Assembly (NCBI GenBank): GCA_049325055.1
Contig: JBMOPB010000106.1
Coordinates: 1-30,241, forward strand
Source of the DNA: BRHc4a sp049325055
GTDB lineage: Bacteria > Bacillota > Desulfotomaculia > Desulfotomaculales > Desulfocucumaceae
Length of the DNA stretch: 30,241 nucleotides
Reading direction: 5' to 3'
Numbering within the stretch: the first letter of the stretch is position 1; each line of letters opens with the position of its first letter. Positions 8,071-15,712 of the stretch are shown piece after piece. The notes under the pieces were generated by a model. That model was not told the DNA's origin. It searched no databases and saw only the letters and a list, made by a program, of their open reading frames with translations. A program made the translations under genes and the position numbers.

Positions 8071-8255
8071 CCACAGAGGGCACAGAGAAAGACAAGGAAT
8101 AAACCGGAATGAATAGACACTTTACAAGCTGCACTGCGCTGGATTGAAGAGATGTGGCACTGATTTTCATGGTTAATTATCATTTGCTGAACCAGTTTTA
8201 AAGGGATACCATTGCATATTGCTTATGTAATTCTTACACTCTGAGCACTCTGTGG
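8071..8255. repeat. Small inverted-repeat (MITE-like) insertion inside the gcv operon
   Basis: CCACAGAGGGCACAGAG (8071-8087) is matched in inverted orientation by 8239-8255, whose complement reads CCACAGAGTGCTCAGAG: 15 of 17 positions agree. The interior is AT-richer than the neighbouring genes and holds no convincing gene. CCACAGAG-type repeats are widespread in bacterial intergenic DNA. The element fills most of the gap between gcvH and gcvPA without adding a terminator that I can see. A mobile origin is inference. Confidence 0.6.
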
Positions 8256-8291
8256 TTTTAAGGTGTTTCATCCCTAAAAGAGGTGAAAAAA

Positions 8292-9638
8292 ATGAGGTAC
8301 ATATTGAATACGGACCAAGACCGGCGGGAGATGTTAAAGGCCATCGGTGCCGGCAGCCTTGAGGAATTGTTCGGCGACGTGCCTGCCGGTGTAAGGCTGA
8401 ACAGGCCCCTCGGCCTGCCCCGCCCCCTGGCCGAGCTTGAACTTCGCCGCCATGTGGCGGAAATTGCCTCCGAAAACTTTAACCTGGATGATTATTCGTG
8501 CTTCCTGGGCGCCGGAGCTTACGATCACTACGTGCCCCAGGTTGTGGACCAGCTGCTGCTGAGGTCCGAGTTTTACACTTCCTACACTCCTTACCAGCCG
8601 GAAATAAGCCAGGGAACCCTGCAGGCCATATTTGAATACCAGACGCTGATATGCGCACTTACCGGAATGGATGTGGCCAACGCTTCACTGTATGACGGAG
8701 CCAGCGCACTGGCCGAGGCCGCACTGATGGCATGTGAACAAACAGGTAAAAACAGGGTTGTTATTGCCGAGAGCGTTCACCCGGAATACAGGGCAACCGT
8801 TAAAACCTACCTGAAGTACCGTGGAATAGAACTGGTAGATGCGCCGGAAAACGGGGGAATTACCGTGCCCGACACACTGGAGGGGCTGGTGGGCGGAGGA
8901 ACCGCTGCGGTTATGATACAGCAGCCCAACTTTTTTGGCTGCCTGGAGGATGCGTCCTGGATAGGAGAGGTGGCGCACCGCAACAACGCGCTGTTCGTTG
9001 TCTGCGCAGACCCTATTTCCCTGGGGATACTGGAAGCCCCGGGCGAGTACGGGGCTGACATAGTGGTGGGTGAGGGCCAGGGACTGGGCAACCACCTCAG
9101 TTTCGGCGGCCCCTACCTGGGATTCCTCGCCTGCAGGCAGAAGCTGGTAAGGCGCATGCCGGGCAGGCTTGTGGGCCAGACCGTCGACAGGCAGGGCCGG
9201 AGGTGCTTTGCCCTTACGCTGCAGGCCCGGGAGCAGCATATCCGCAGGGAGAAGGCCACCTCAAACATATGCTCCAACGAGGCCCTTTGCGCCCTGGCCG
9301 CCGCCATATACCTGTGCTCCCTGGGCAGGGAGGGGCTGCGCCGGGTGGCCGAACTGTGCATTCAGAAGGCACACTATGCCCGGCGAATGATTGTCCACGC
9401 AAAAGGAGGGGAGCCCTCCTTTAATGCCCCGTTCTTCAAGGAGTTCGCCGTAAAAACGGCACAGGCCCCGGCGGTGGTGAACCGTCGTCTTTTGAAGGAT
9501 AAGATCATCGGCGGCCTGGACCTGGGGAGGTATTACCCCCGTTATTCCGGGCACATGCTGCTGTGCTGCACCGAACTCCGCACCAGGGATGAAATACGCC
9601 GGCTGGCCGCCGTTATGGGGGGAATGAACAATGACTGA
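8292..9638 (+). CDS. gcvPA: Glycine dehydrogenase (decarboxylating) subunit 1
   Basis: The N-terminal half of the split P protein, 448 residues; with GcvPB it decarboxylates glycine and passes aminomethyl to lipoyl-GcvH. Family segments are FLGAGAYDHYVPQVVDQLL, FYTSYTPYQPEISQGTLQ, FEYQTLICALTGMDVANAS, YDGASALAEAALMA, and near the end CSNEALCALAAAIYL. It lacks the PLP lysine, as expected, because that lies in GcvPB. I place the start at ATG 8292. A GTG nine bases upstream (8283) is in frame but sits inside AGAGGTG, which works as the ribosome site of the ATG at six-base spacing. The 3' end overlaps gcvPB by 8 bases, indicating translational coupling. Confidence 0.96.
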   Translation: MRYILNTDQDRREMLKAIGAGSLEELFGDVPAGVRLNRPLGLPRPLAELELRRHVAEIASENFNLDDYSCFLGAGAYDHYVPQVVDQLLLRSEFYTSYTPYQPEISQGTLQAIFEYQTLICALTGMDVANASLYDGASALAEAALMACEQTGKNRVVIAESVHPEYRATVKTYLKYRGIELVDAPENGGITVPDTLEGLVGGGTAAVMIQQPNFFGCLEDASWIGEVAHRNNALFVVCADPISLGILEAPGEYGADIVVGEGQGLGNHLSFGGPYLGFLACRQKLVRRMPGRLVGQTVDRQGRRCFALTLQAREQHIRREKATSNICSNEALCALAAAIYLCSLGREGLRRVAELCIQKAHYARRMIVHAKGGEPSFNAPFFKEFAVKTAQAPAVVNRRLLKDKIIGGLDLGRYYPRYSGHMLLCCTELRTRDEIRRLAAVMGGMNND

Positions 9639-11121
9639 ACCTCTTATTTTTGAAATCGGGGCACCCGGGAGAAACTCCCCGTTCATGCCCGAATGCGATG
9701 TGCCGGAACAGCCTCTGAAGGAGTTGGTGCCGGAGAACCTGCTGCGCCGCACTCCTCCGGCGCTGCCCGAGGTGGGGGAGCCGGAAGTGGCCCGCCATTT
9801 TACGCGGCTGTCCACCCTCAATTATGGTGTGGACACCGGCTTTTATCCACTGGGATCATGCACCATGAAATACAACCCCAAAATAAACGAATTGGCCGCC
9901 AGGCTTGCAGGCTTCGCCCGCCTGCACCCTTACCAGCCCTGCGAACAGGTACAGGGGGCGCTGAGGCTGATGCACGAATGCCAGCGCTACCTGGGGGAAA
10001 TAACCGGCATGGATTGTTTTACTCTCCAGCCGGCGGCGGGGGCCCACGGTGAGCTTACAGGCCTGATGATGATAAAGGCCTATCACGACAGCCGGGGTGA
10101 AACCGGAAGGCGAAAGGTGATCGTACCCGACTCTTCCCACGGCACCAATCCTGCCACCGCCGCCCTGTGCGGCATGGAGGTGCGCCAGATTAAATCCGAC
10201 GGCAGGGGGCTGGTGGACATGGGGGCCCTTGAAGCGTCCCTGGGAGACGACACCGCCGCCGTAATGCTCACCAATCCCAACACACTGGGGCTGTTTGAAA
10301 AAGACATAACTTTAATTGCCGATATGGTGCACCGGGCGGGAGGGCTTCTCTACTGCGACGGGGCCAATATGAACGCGCTGTTGGGGATTGCACGGCCCGG
10401 CGACATGGGCTTTGACGTAATACACTTAAATCTGCACAAGACCTTTTCCACTCCCCACGGGGGAGGCGGGCCGGGATCAGGCCCTGTGGGCGTGAAGTTG
10501 TTCCTGGAGCCATTCCTGCCGGTGCCGGTGGTGGCTTTTGACACCGAAAGCGGCAGTTTCCGGCTGGACTACAACCGGCCTCTTTCCATAGGCAGGGTCA
10601 AGTCCTTTTACGGCAACTTCGGCGTTGTGGTGAAGGCCTATACCTTTATAAGGGCCGCGGGTGGGGAGGGAATGCGTGAAATAGCTGAAAACGCGGTGCT
10701 TAACGCCAATTACCTGCTGGCCCTCCTCAGGGAGACCTACCGGGTGCCCTTTGACCGCTACTGCATGCACGAGTTTGTGGCCGCCCCCCCGGCGGGGTTC
10801 AAGGAGGCCGGGCTGCATACCGTGGATATCGCCAAAAGGCTGATGGATTACGGCTACCACCCGCCGACGGTTTACTTTCCGCTGATCGTGGAGGAGGCCC
10901 TTATGGTGGAGCCCACTGAAACAGAGAGCAGGGACACCCTTGACAGGTTTGCCGCCGCCATGCGGGAAATCGCCAGGGAGGGGCTGGCTAACCCCCCCGT
11001 TTTAAAGGAGGCTCCCCACACCGCTCCTGTTTCCAGGCCCGACGAGGTGACCGCCGCCCGCAGGCCGGTGCTGCGATGGACTACGCCCGCAGGCGGAAGC
11101 GGGGGAGAAGGGGTAAAATGA
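9631..11121 (+). CDS. gcvPB: Glycine dehydrogenase (decarboxylating) subunit 2
   Basis: The PLP-binding half of the split P protein, 496 residues, close to the usual length. The PLP lysine is K270 in HLNLHKTFSTPHGGGGPGSG, the signature of the family. Other matching parts are FYPLGSCTMKYNPKINE near the N terminus, PAAGAHGELTG, DSSHGTNPATAA, MLTNPNTLGLFE, and a C-terminal region with YHPPTVYFPLIVEEALMVEPTETES. It starts within the end of gcvPA and its stop (11119-11121) overlaps the lipM start, so gcvPA, gcvPB and lipM form a tightly coupled run. The last 30 or so residues are basic and Pro-rich and extend past the conserved core. Confidence 0.97.
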   Translation: MTEPLIFEIGAPGRNSPFMPECDVPEQPLKELVPENLLRRTPPALPEVGEPEVARHFTRLSTLNYGVDTGFYPLGSCTMKYNPKINELAARLAGFARLHPYQPCEQVQGALRLMHECQRYLGEITGMDCFTLQPAAGAHGELTGLMMIKAYHDSRGETGRRKVIVPDSSHGTNPATAALCGMEVRQIKSDGRGLVDMGALEASLGDDTAAVMLTNPNTLGLFEKDITLIADMVHRAGGLLYCDGANMNALLGIARPGDMGFDVIHLNLHKTFSTPHGGGGPGSGPVGVKLFLEPFLPVPVVAFDTESGSFRLDYNRPLSIGRVKSFYGNFGVVVKAYTFIRAAGGEGMREIAENAVLNANYLLALLRETYRVPFDRYCMHEFVAAPPAGFKEAGLHTVDIAKRLMDYGYHPPTVYFPLIVEEALMVEPTETESRDTLDRFAAAMREIAREGLANPPVLKEAPHTAPVSRPDEVTAARRPVLRWTTPAGGSGGEGVK

Positions 11122-11912
11122 TCTGGCGGCTTCTGGATACCGGCAAAAGAAACGGTTTTGACAACATGGCCATAGACGAGGCTATACTGGTGGTGCATTC
11201 CAGGGGCAGAAACCTGCCCACGCTGCGATTTTACGGGTGGGACCCTCCGGCCCTTACCCTGGGGTACTTTCAAAAGCCCGGAGATACCGTTGATTTTGAG
11301 GCCTGCAGGAGGCTGGGAATAGATGTTGTGCGCCGCCCCACCGGGGGTCGGGCCGTTCTCCACCAAAATGAGGTTACGTACAGCGTAATAGCCGGGGAGG
11401 ATAACCCGCTGGTGGCGGGTACGGTGGAGCAGTCCTACCTCCGCCTGAGCCGGGGCCTATTGCTGGGGCTGCGCAGTCTGGGCGCGGACGTAACCCTGAA
11501 CGAAGTCAGGGTCCCTGCCGGGAAGGGCGCGGCCTGTTTTGACAGCCCCGCGATATACGAACTGGTGGTCAACGGGAGAAAGCTGGCGGGCAACGCCCAG
11601 TGCAGGAGGGAAGGGTGCGTGCTCCAGCACGGGGCACTGCCTGTTGTGAATGACCCCCGGGCACTCTTCGACATACTAAGGTTTTCCTCGGAGGAGGCAA
11701 GGGAGTATCAGAGGCTGCGGTTTTCCCAAAGCGCTATTTCTCTGGAGGAGGCCCTGGGCCGCCCGGTGGAATCCGGAGAGGTTGCCGCAGCGCTGGCCCG
11801 GGGTTTTGCAGAAGCCCTGGAGATAGAGCTGGTTCCGGGTGATTTATCGGACGAGGAGCTGGAGATTGCTGATAAGCTCAGCAAAGAAAAGTACAGGGTT
11901 TTAAAACTGTAA
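11118..11912 (+). CDS. lipM: Octanoyltransferase LipM-type (lipoate-protein ligase A fold)
   Basis: A 264-residue member of the biotin/lipoate protein ligase superfamily. LipM transfers octanoate from acyl carrier protein to GcvH, providing the substrate for LipA. Visible features are MAIDEAI near the N terminus, LRFYGWDPPALTLGYFQ, the RRPTGGRAVLH motif, the cysteine in AACFDSPAIYELVV (C140), which corresponds to the LipM acyl-thioester cysteine, then GRKLAGNAQCRREG and VLQHGALP. The ATG at 11118 overlaps the gcvPB stop (ATGA) and has GAGAAGGGG before it; an in-frame ATG at 11076 lies inside gcvPB and is unlikely. Its place right after the P-protein genes fits a dedicated role on GcvH. A true lipoate ligase activity cannot be excluded from sequence alone. 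Confidence 0.9.
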   Translation: MIWRLLDTGKRNGFDNMAIDEAILVVHSRGRNLPTLRFYGWDPPALTLGYFQKPGDTVDFEACRRLGIDVVRRPTGGRAVLHQNEVTYSVIAGEDNPLVAGTVEQSYLRLSRGLLLGLRSLGADVTLNEVRVPAGKGAACFDSPAIYELVVNGRKLAGNAQCRREGCVLQHGALPVVNDPRALFDILRFSSEEAREYQRLRFSQSAISLEEALGRPVESGEVAAALARGFAEALEIELVPGDLSDEELEIADKLSKEKYRVLKL

Positions 11913-11959
11913 TGCTTTCCCGTCAGAATCCGGAATCCAGAAGAATGAAGATTAATTGC

Positions 11960-11988
11960 TTGACAGAAAAAAGTGTCCGTTATGTAAT
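11960..11988 (+). promoter_or_regulatory. Strong predicted sigma-A promoter upstream of lipA
   Basis: A perfect TTGACA (11960-11965) and TGTAAT (11983-11988) are separated by exactly 17 bases. It lies 48 bases after the lipM stop and upstream of the truncated methyltransferase and lipA, so lipA can be transcribed without the glycine riboswitch. Confidence 0.75.
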
Positions 11989-12039
11989 ATTCTTTAAACG
12001 GCCAGTTGGACTTTCAATAACTGTCGGGTGGTTTTTTAA

Positions 12040-12222
12040 ATGGACCGGTGGAACCCGGACCTTTACGACGACAAGATAAGTTTTGTGTCCCGCCTGGGGA
12101 AGGAACTTGTAAAGATTTTAAATCCTCAGCCGGGGGGAAGGGTGCTGGACCTGGGGTGCGGGACAGGGGATCTGACCAGTGATATAGCCAACGCCGGGGC
12201 AATAACCCTTGGAAAAGAATAA
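12040..12222 (+). pseudogene. Truncated class I SAM-dependent methyltransferase
   Basis: This 60-residue frame begins WNPDLYDDKISFVSRLGKEL and carries the SAM-binding motif I (VLDLGCGTGDLTSDIA), as in small trans-aconitate-type methyltransferases of about 250 residues. After the glycine following motif I the sequence stops resembling the family (ITLGKE, then stop), so about 190 residues are missing. It lies directly between a strong promoter and lipA, so its transcript is probably the lipA leader. I read it as a deletion remnant, although the short peptide could still be translated. The ATG has no strong ribosome site before it. Confidence 0.8.
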
Positions 12223-12242
12223 TACAAGCAGGAGTGATGAAA

Positions 12243-13097
12243 ATGGCTGCCCGGTTTCCGGAGTGGCTGAAAAAAAAGGTTCCCGGCTGCAAAGACATAC
12301 AGTCAACCAGGAACCTTATAGACGGGCTGGGGCTCAATACCGTCTGCAGCAGCGCCAGGTGTCCCAATCAGGGCGAGTGCTATTCCCGCAGGACGGCCAC
12401 CTTTTTGATAATGGGAGGCATATGCACCAGGGGGTGCCGGTTCTGCGCCGTGGACAAGGGAAAACCCCTTCCCCCGGACCCGGAGGAGCCCCGGAAAGTG
12501 GCCGGGGCGGTAGCTGCCCTGGGATTGAAGCACGCGGTTGTCACCTCGGTTACCCGGGACGACCTTCCGGACGGCGGGGCATCACATTTTGTGAAAACCA
12601 TAAACGCCATAAGGGAAATGCAGCCGGGAATAACCGTGGAGGTGCTCACACCGGATTTCAAAGGGCGCTTAAGGCCGGTGGACACCGTGGCCTCAGCGCG
12701 GCCCGAGGTTTTCAACCACAATCTTGAGACCGTTCCCCGCCTGTACCGCCGCGTACGGCCGGGATCAGGGTACCGGCGCAGCCTTAAGCTTCTGGAAAGG
12801 GTGAAAAACAGGGAGCCCGGGGTGCTGACCAAGTCGGGACTGATGGTGGGGCTGGGCGAGGATTTTGCGGAGATAGAGCAGGTGATGGCCGACCTCCGGT
12901 CGGCGGGCTGTGACATTATCACCATCGGCCAGTACCTTCAGCCCTCCCGGAAGCACCTGGAGATAAAGGAGTTTGTAAAGCCCGAAGTTTTTGACGCCTA
13001 CCGCCGGGCTGCCCTTGAAATGGGATTCAAGTACGCGGTGTGCGGCCCCTTCGTAAGGAGTTCGTACAAGGCGGGGGATTACCTGCCGCAGGGTTGA
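12243..13097 (+). CDS. lipA: Lipoyl synthase (radical SAM)
   Basis: LipA inserts two sulfurs into protein-bound octanoyl chains. The 284-residue product has both iron-sulfur sites: the auxiliary cluster cysteines C35, C40 and C46 (CSSARCPNQGEC) and the radical-SAM cysteines C61, C65 and C68 (CTRGCRFCAVD). Other family segments are VTSVTRDDLPDGGASHF, FNHNLETVPRLY, VRPGSGYRRSL, KSGLMVGLGE and GQYLQPSRKHL, and the C-terminal RSSYKA whose serine ligates the auxiliary cluster. Three in-frame starts are close together (GTG 12234, ATG 12237, ATG 12243); AGGAG at 12230-12234 best fits the third. With lipM it completes endogenous lipoylation of GcvH. No terminator directly follows; an AT-rich stretch begins. 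Confidence 0.96.
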   Translation: MAARFPEWLKKKVPGCKDIQSTRNLIDGLGLNTVCSSARCPNQGECYSRRTATFLIMGGICTRGCRFCAVDKGKPLPPDPEEPRKVAGAVAALGLKHAVVTSVTRDDLPDGGASHFVKTINAIREMQPGITVEVLTPDFKGRLRPVDTVASARPEVFNHNLETVPRLYRRVRPGSGYRRSLKLLERVKNREPGVLTKSGLMVGLGEDFAEIEQVMADLRSAGCDIITIGQYLQPSRKHLEIKEFVKPEVFDAYRRAALEMGFKYAVCGPFVRSSYKAGDYLPQG

Positions 13098-13156
13098 TTT
13101 TGTTATGAAACAAAAACGGTTATTATTAAACAGGCCTGCTATTTAAAGCAAATAAA

Positions 13157-13186
13157 TTGTCAGTTTTTAAAATAATAACATATTAT
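13157..13186 (+). promoter_or_regulatory. Predicted sigma-A promoter of a short orphan transcription unit
   Basis: TTGTCA (13157-13162) and TATTAT (13181-13186) each match consensus at five of six positions, with 18 bases between, in AT-rich DNA after lipA. A transcript from here would end at the strong terminator near 13390, about 200 bases on. The stretch 13098-13303 contains no other gene that I can support, apart from a possible 12-codon frame at 13217-13255. Confidence 0.55.
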
Positions 13187-13303
13187 AGGTACGTATATTT
13201 ATATTAGGGGTGCTTCGTGTCGATCGATTATCATGTTAATATGTACTATTTATAACATATAATTAAACTACAAGTCCCTACTTTGAAGAAGGGGGTGCTT
13301 TTT

Positions 13304-13372
13304 GTGACGATAGTCAAAACCACGGCCAGTTATGTTCGCAGCCTCAACATAAGAGAGGGCTTTATTTATTAA
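13304..13372 (+). CDS. Tiny ORF (22 codons) before a strong terminator
   Basis: GTG at 13304 follows GGGGGTG (13291-13297) at 6-7 bases and opens a 22-residue frame, MTIVKTTASYVRSLNIREG followed by three residues, with TAA at 13370-13372 inside the terminator hairpin. A second, similar initiation site (GGGGTGCTT, then GTG at 13217) opens a 12-residue frame just upstream. No downstream gene lies on this strand, so it is not an obvious attenuator. It may be a small protein or an incidental frame in a small RNA. I recognise no family. Confidence 0.4.
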   Translation: MTIVKTTASYVRSLNIREGFIY

Positions 13373-13390
13373 GGCTCTCTCTTTTATTTT
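13351..13390 (+). terminator. Strong intrinsic terminator of the orphan short transcript
   Basis: AAGAGAGGGCTTT (13351-13363) pairs with AAGGCTCTCTCTT (13371-13383), 13 pairs including two G-T, around the loop ATTTATT. It is followed by TTATTTT. The T-rich tail is only on the plus strand, so it terminates plus-strand transcripts; any effect on rqcH read-through from the other side would be weaker. Confidence 0.85.
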
Positions 13391-13478
13391 AAACCTGGTG
13401 AATGACGCCAATTGCCTTCCAGTACGGCAGACCGGCCAGCAGAGAAGCAATAACTATTCCGGCAGCAGCAAAAGCCAT
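13389..13478 (-). CDS. Possible small single-span membrane protein downstream of rqcH
   Basis: On the minus strand ATG at 13478 opens 29 codons, MAFAAAGIVIASLLAGLPYW plus nine residues, a single hydrophobic span. The same frame is open further upstream and reads ARRILGA before the methionine, as in short membrane proteins with a positive-inside start, but no accepted start codon lies there. GGAG sits only two bases before the ATG, too close for a good ribosome site. It could be a small protein, the end of a decayed one, or a chance frame. Confidence 0.27.
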   Translation of the reverse strand: MAFAAAGIVIASLLAGLPYWKAIGVIHQV

Positions 13479-13516
13479 CGCTCCGAGAATTCTACGTGCT
13501 ATACACGGAGGAAGGA

Positions 13517-15298
13517 TTACTTTTTCTGAACCTGTGCTTCTGCCGACAGCCTCTCCGGCAGGCTCTCGTCCGGGTCCACGAAAACAGTCTTTTGGTCTGT
13601 GTAAATGACGTAGCCCGGCTTTGCGCCTTTTGGCTTGCTTACAAATTTGCGCAGGGTGTAGTCCACCGGCACCTTGCGGGAGTGTCTGGCCCTGCTGAAA
13701 AGGGCGGCCAGCCTGGCAGCCTCCTCCAGTGTGGATGGAGGCACCTTTTTGCCCTCGGTTTTTATGACCACGTGGGAACCGGGAATATCCTTGGTATGCA
13801 GCCATATGTCGTCCTGGCGGGCCAGCCGCATGGTAAGGTGGTCGTTTTGACGGTTGTTCCGGCCCACCAGTATGGTGATCCCGTCTCCGGAAACGTAGGC
13901 GGCAGGGCTGGGTTGTTCCGGATCCTTCCGGCCGGGCTTCTTCTGCCCGGTAAGCTTTAAGTAGCCCTGGTCGGCCAGCTCGGCCCTTATCTGGTTCAGT
14001 TCCCCGGTGGAGGACGCCATTTCAACGGAGTTTTCCACCCCGGACAGGTACAAAAGCTCCTCCCTGGTGGATTCAGCGTGCTGCGCCGCCGCCTCCCTCA
14101 CCTTTTTAGCCTTGGCGTATCTGCGGAAGTAGTTCTGAGCGTTTTCTGCCGGGGAAAGATGTTGTTCCAAAATGACCTTGACCGGGGGGCTTCCCTCTTC
14201 GTAAAAATTCTCCAGCAATGCCTCGGTTTCTCCCCTCTGCAGCATGTGAATGCTGGCTGTAATCAGCTCCCCGGCCAGCTTCAGGCTTTCGGCGCCGGAT
14301 GCGGACTCCAGGTCGGCCAGCTGAATGGAGAGCTTTTTTTCCAGCCTTACGGTCTCTTTCCTGATCACGCTTAGAAGTGACTGCCTGGATCTTTCGGTTT
14401 CGCCGGCCAGGGATTTGAGGCTGAAATAGCGGTCCACAATTTGGTTCATGCTCCCGGTTATCCTGGAGCAGCTTTCCAGGTGGGTCAGGTCAAAGGCCGC
14501 AAAATCCCGGGCCTCTTTGCCGTCCAGCGCCATGGTGGGCTTAAATTCAGCCTTTTCGGCGAGGCCGTACAGATCCCTTAGGACCCGGTACACCGAGGAA
14601 AGGTCAAATTCACCGCAGGTGTCCAGTTTGACGCTGGGGTCGATACCGGCCCTCCAGACCACCTCCCTGGATAAAAGGGGGCTAAGGCCGTCAAAATGCT
14701 TCTGTACCAGGTCGCTCAGCCGGCTGTCAAGCGGGTTTTGCAGAAGCAGGCTGAAAAACTCCTCGTCGCTTAGGGAGAGGGGGTTTATTTTATTCTGGGC
14801 GGGCGCGGGTACGTATCGGCGTCCGGGCAGTACCTCCCGGTGCCTGCTTACAGAGTGGGAGTACCGCTTTATTCCGTCCAGTATAACCCCGGATTCCGGG
14901 TCTAAAAGTATTATATTGCTGTGCTTGCCCATTATTTCGCAGATAAGCTGCTTTGGGGAAGGCCGGCCCAGTTCGTCACGGCAGTCCACAGAGATCACCA
15001 GCACCCTGTCGTAAGCAGGCTGTATAAACCCGGTGATCCTTCCCCCTTCCAGGTGTTTGCGCAGGACCATGCAAAAAACCGGCGGCGAGGGGGGATTTTC
15101 TGCGGCCGAAGCAGTGAGGTGCACCCGGGCCATGGACGGGTCCGCCGAAAGAAGCAGCCGGTATTTCTGACCGGGCCTGCTGATTATGAGGTGAACTTCT
15201 TCCCTGGCGGGCTGATACACCCTGTCTATTCTGAGTCCGGTAAGCGCCCCGGACAGCTCATTCCTTACCGCGGCCAGCACCATGCCGTCAAATGGCAT
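13517..15298 (-). CDS. rqcH: NFACT-family ribosome quality control protein RqcH
   Basis: A 593-residue NFACT protein (older name: fibronectin-binding protein FbpA/YloA). In Bacillus subtilis, RqcH binds stalled 50S-peptidyl-tRNA complexes and adds C-terminal alanine tails for degradation. The NFACT-N domain covers about 1-210, with FCMVLRKHLEGGRI and the conserved D97-R98 pair known to be needed for alanine tailing. A charged coiled-coil middle spans about 280-430. The NFACT-R domain is near 470-575 with DDIWLHTKDIPGSHVVIK, PPSTLEEAARLAALFSRAR, VPVDYT and KPKGAKPGYVIY. The ATG at 15298 has GGAGTG eight bases before it. It is transcribed alone on the minus strand from a good promoter. Confidence 0.96.
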   Translation of the reverse strand: MPFDGMVLAAVRNELSGALTGLRIDRVYQPAREEVHLIISRPGQKYRLLLSADPSMARVHLTASAAENPPSPPVFCMVLRKHLEGGRITGFIQPAYDRVLVISVDCRDELGRPSPKQLICEIMGKHSNIILLDPESGVILDGIKRYSHSVSRHREVLPGRRYVPAPAQNKINPLSLSDEEFFSLLLQNPLDSRLSDLVQKHFDGLSPLLSREVVWRAGIDPSVKLDTCGEFDLSSVYRVLRDLYGLAEKAEFKPTMALDGKEARDFAAFDLTHLESCSRITGSMNQIVDRYFSLKSLAGETERSRQSLLSVIRKETVRLEKKLSIQLADLESASGAESLKLAGELITASIHMLQRGETEALLENFYEEGSPPVKVILEQHLSPAENAQNYFRRYAKAKKVREAAAQHAESTREELLYLSGVENSVEMASSTGELNQIRAELADQGYLKLTGQKKPGRKDPEQPSPAAYVSGDGITILVGRNNRQNDHLTMRLARQDDIWLHTKDIPGSHVVIKTEGKKVPPSTLEEAARLAALFSRARHSRKVPVDYTLRKFVSKPKGAKPGYVIYTDQKTVFVDPDESLPERLSAEAQVQKK

Positions 15299-15347
15299 TT
15301 TGTTTCACTCCAGTTATAAACTTTATATCCTGTTCTTGCACTTTACC

Positions 15348-15376
15348 AGTATAGCATCAGACAAAAATGCGGTCAA
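15348..15376 (-). promoter_or_regulatory. Predicted sigma-A promoter of rqcH
   Basis: On the minus strand TTGACC (15376-15371) and TATACT (15353-15348) are 17 bases apart, each matching consensus at five of six positions. It lies about 50 bases upstream of the rqcH start. Confidence 0.7.
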
Positions 15377-15455
15377 TTTGACGGCTTCCTATATGAAGCT
15401 TGTTTATCAAATACTAACAAAAAAATGCATTATCAATATTTATGTAAAAATATGG

Positions 15456-15665
15456 ATGCCGGGAAGTGTAAAAAAAAAATTGGGCAAGAAAGTTCTTATC
15501 GTTGATGACAGCGCCTTGATGCGGGCTTATATAAAGAGAATATTGGCCCGCCAGGGCTACAGTATTATCGGGGAGGCTTCCACAGGTTCAGAAGCGGTGG
15601 ACAAGTACAGGAAACTGAAGCCAAACGTGGCTACAATCAACCTCAATATGCTATTATTGTTATAA
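15456..15665 (+). pseudogene. Truncated CheY-like response regulator receiver
   Basis: The frame contains GKKVLIVDDSALMRAYIKRI and continues through EASTGSEAVDKYRKLKPNVA, the first half of a receiver domain. At the phospho-acceptor strand, where the family has a V-T-x-D-x-x-M-P pattern, this reads ATINLNM and then LLLL and a stop. The acceptor Asp is therefore Asn, and the second half, including the switch Thr and Lys, is absent. ATG at 15456 or TTG at 15480 (giving MGKKVLIVDDS, the family-like start) are possible starts; neither has a strong ribosome site, and a run of ten A residues lies between them. A normal receiver has about 120 residues. I read it as a dead remnant. Confidence 0.8.
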
Positions 15666-15712
15666 GGGTGCCGGCAATAACTGCCGCATTACCCGCTTAA
15701 GGAGGAAGATAA

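Noticed and set aside
8283..8291. GTG start for gcvPA nine bases upstream
   Set aside because: The GTG forms part of the AGAGGTG ribosome site needed for the ATG at 8292.
11076..11117. Upstream ATG for lipM adding 14 basic residues
   Set aside because: It lies in the gcvPB coding end, lacks a ribosome site, and the added residues do not resemble lipoate-ligase-fold N termini.
13217..13255. 12-codon frame with GGGGTG ribosome site
   Set aside because: Too short to support as a gene; recorded under the duplicated initiation region instead.
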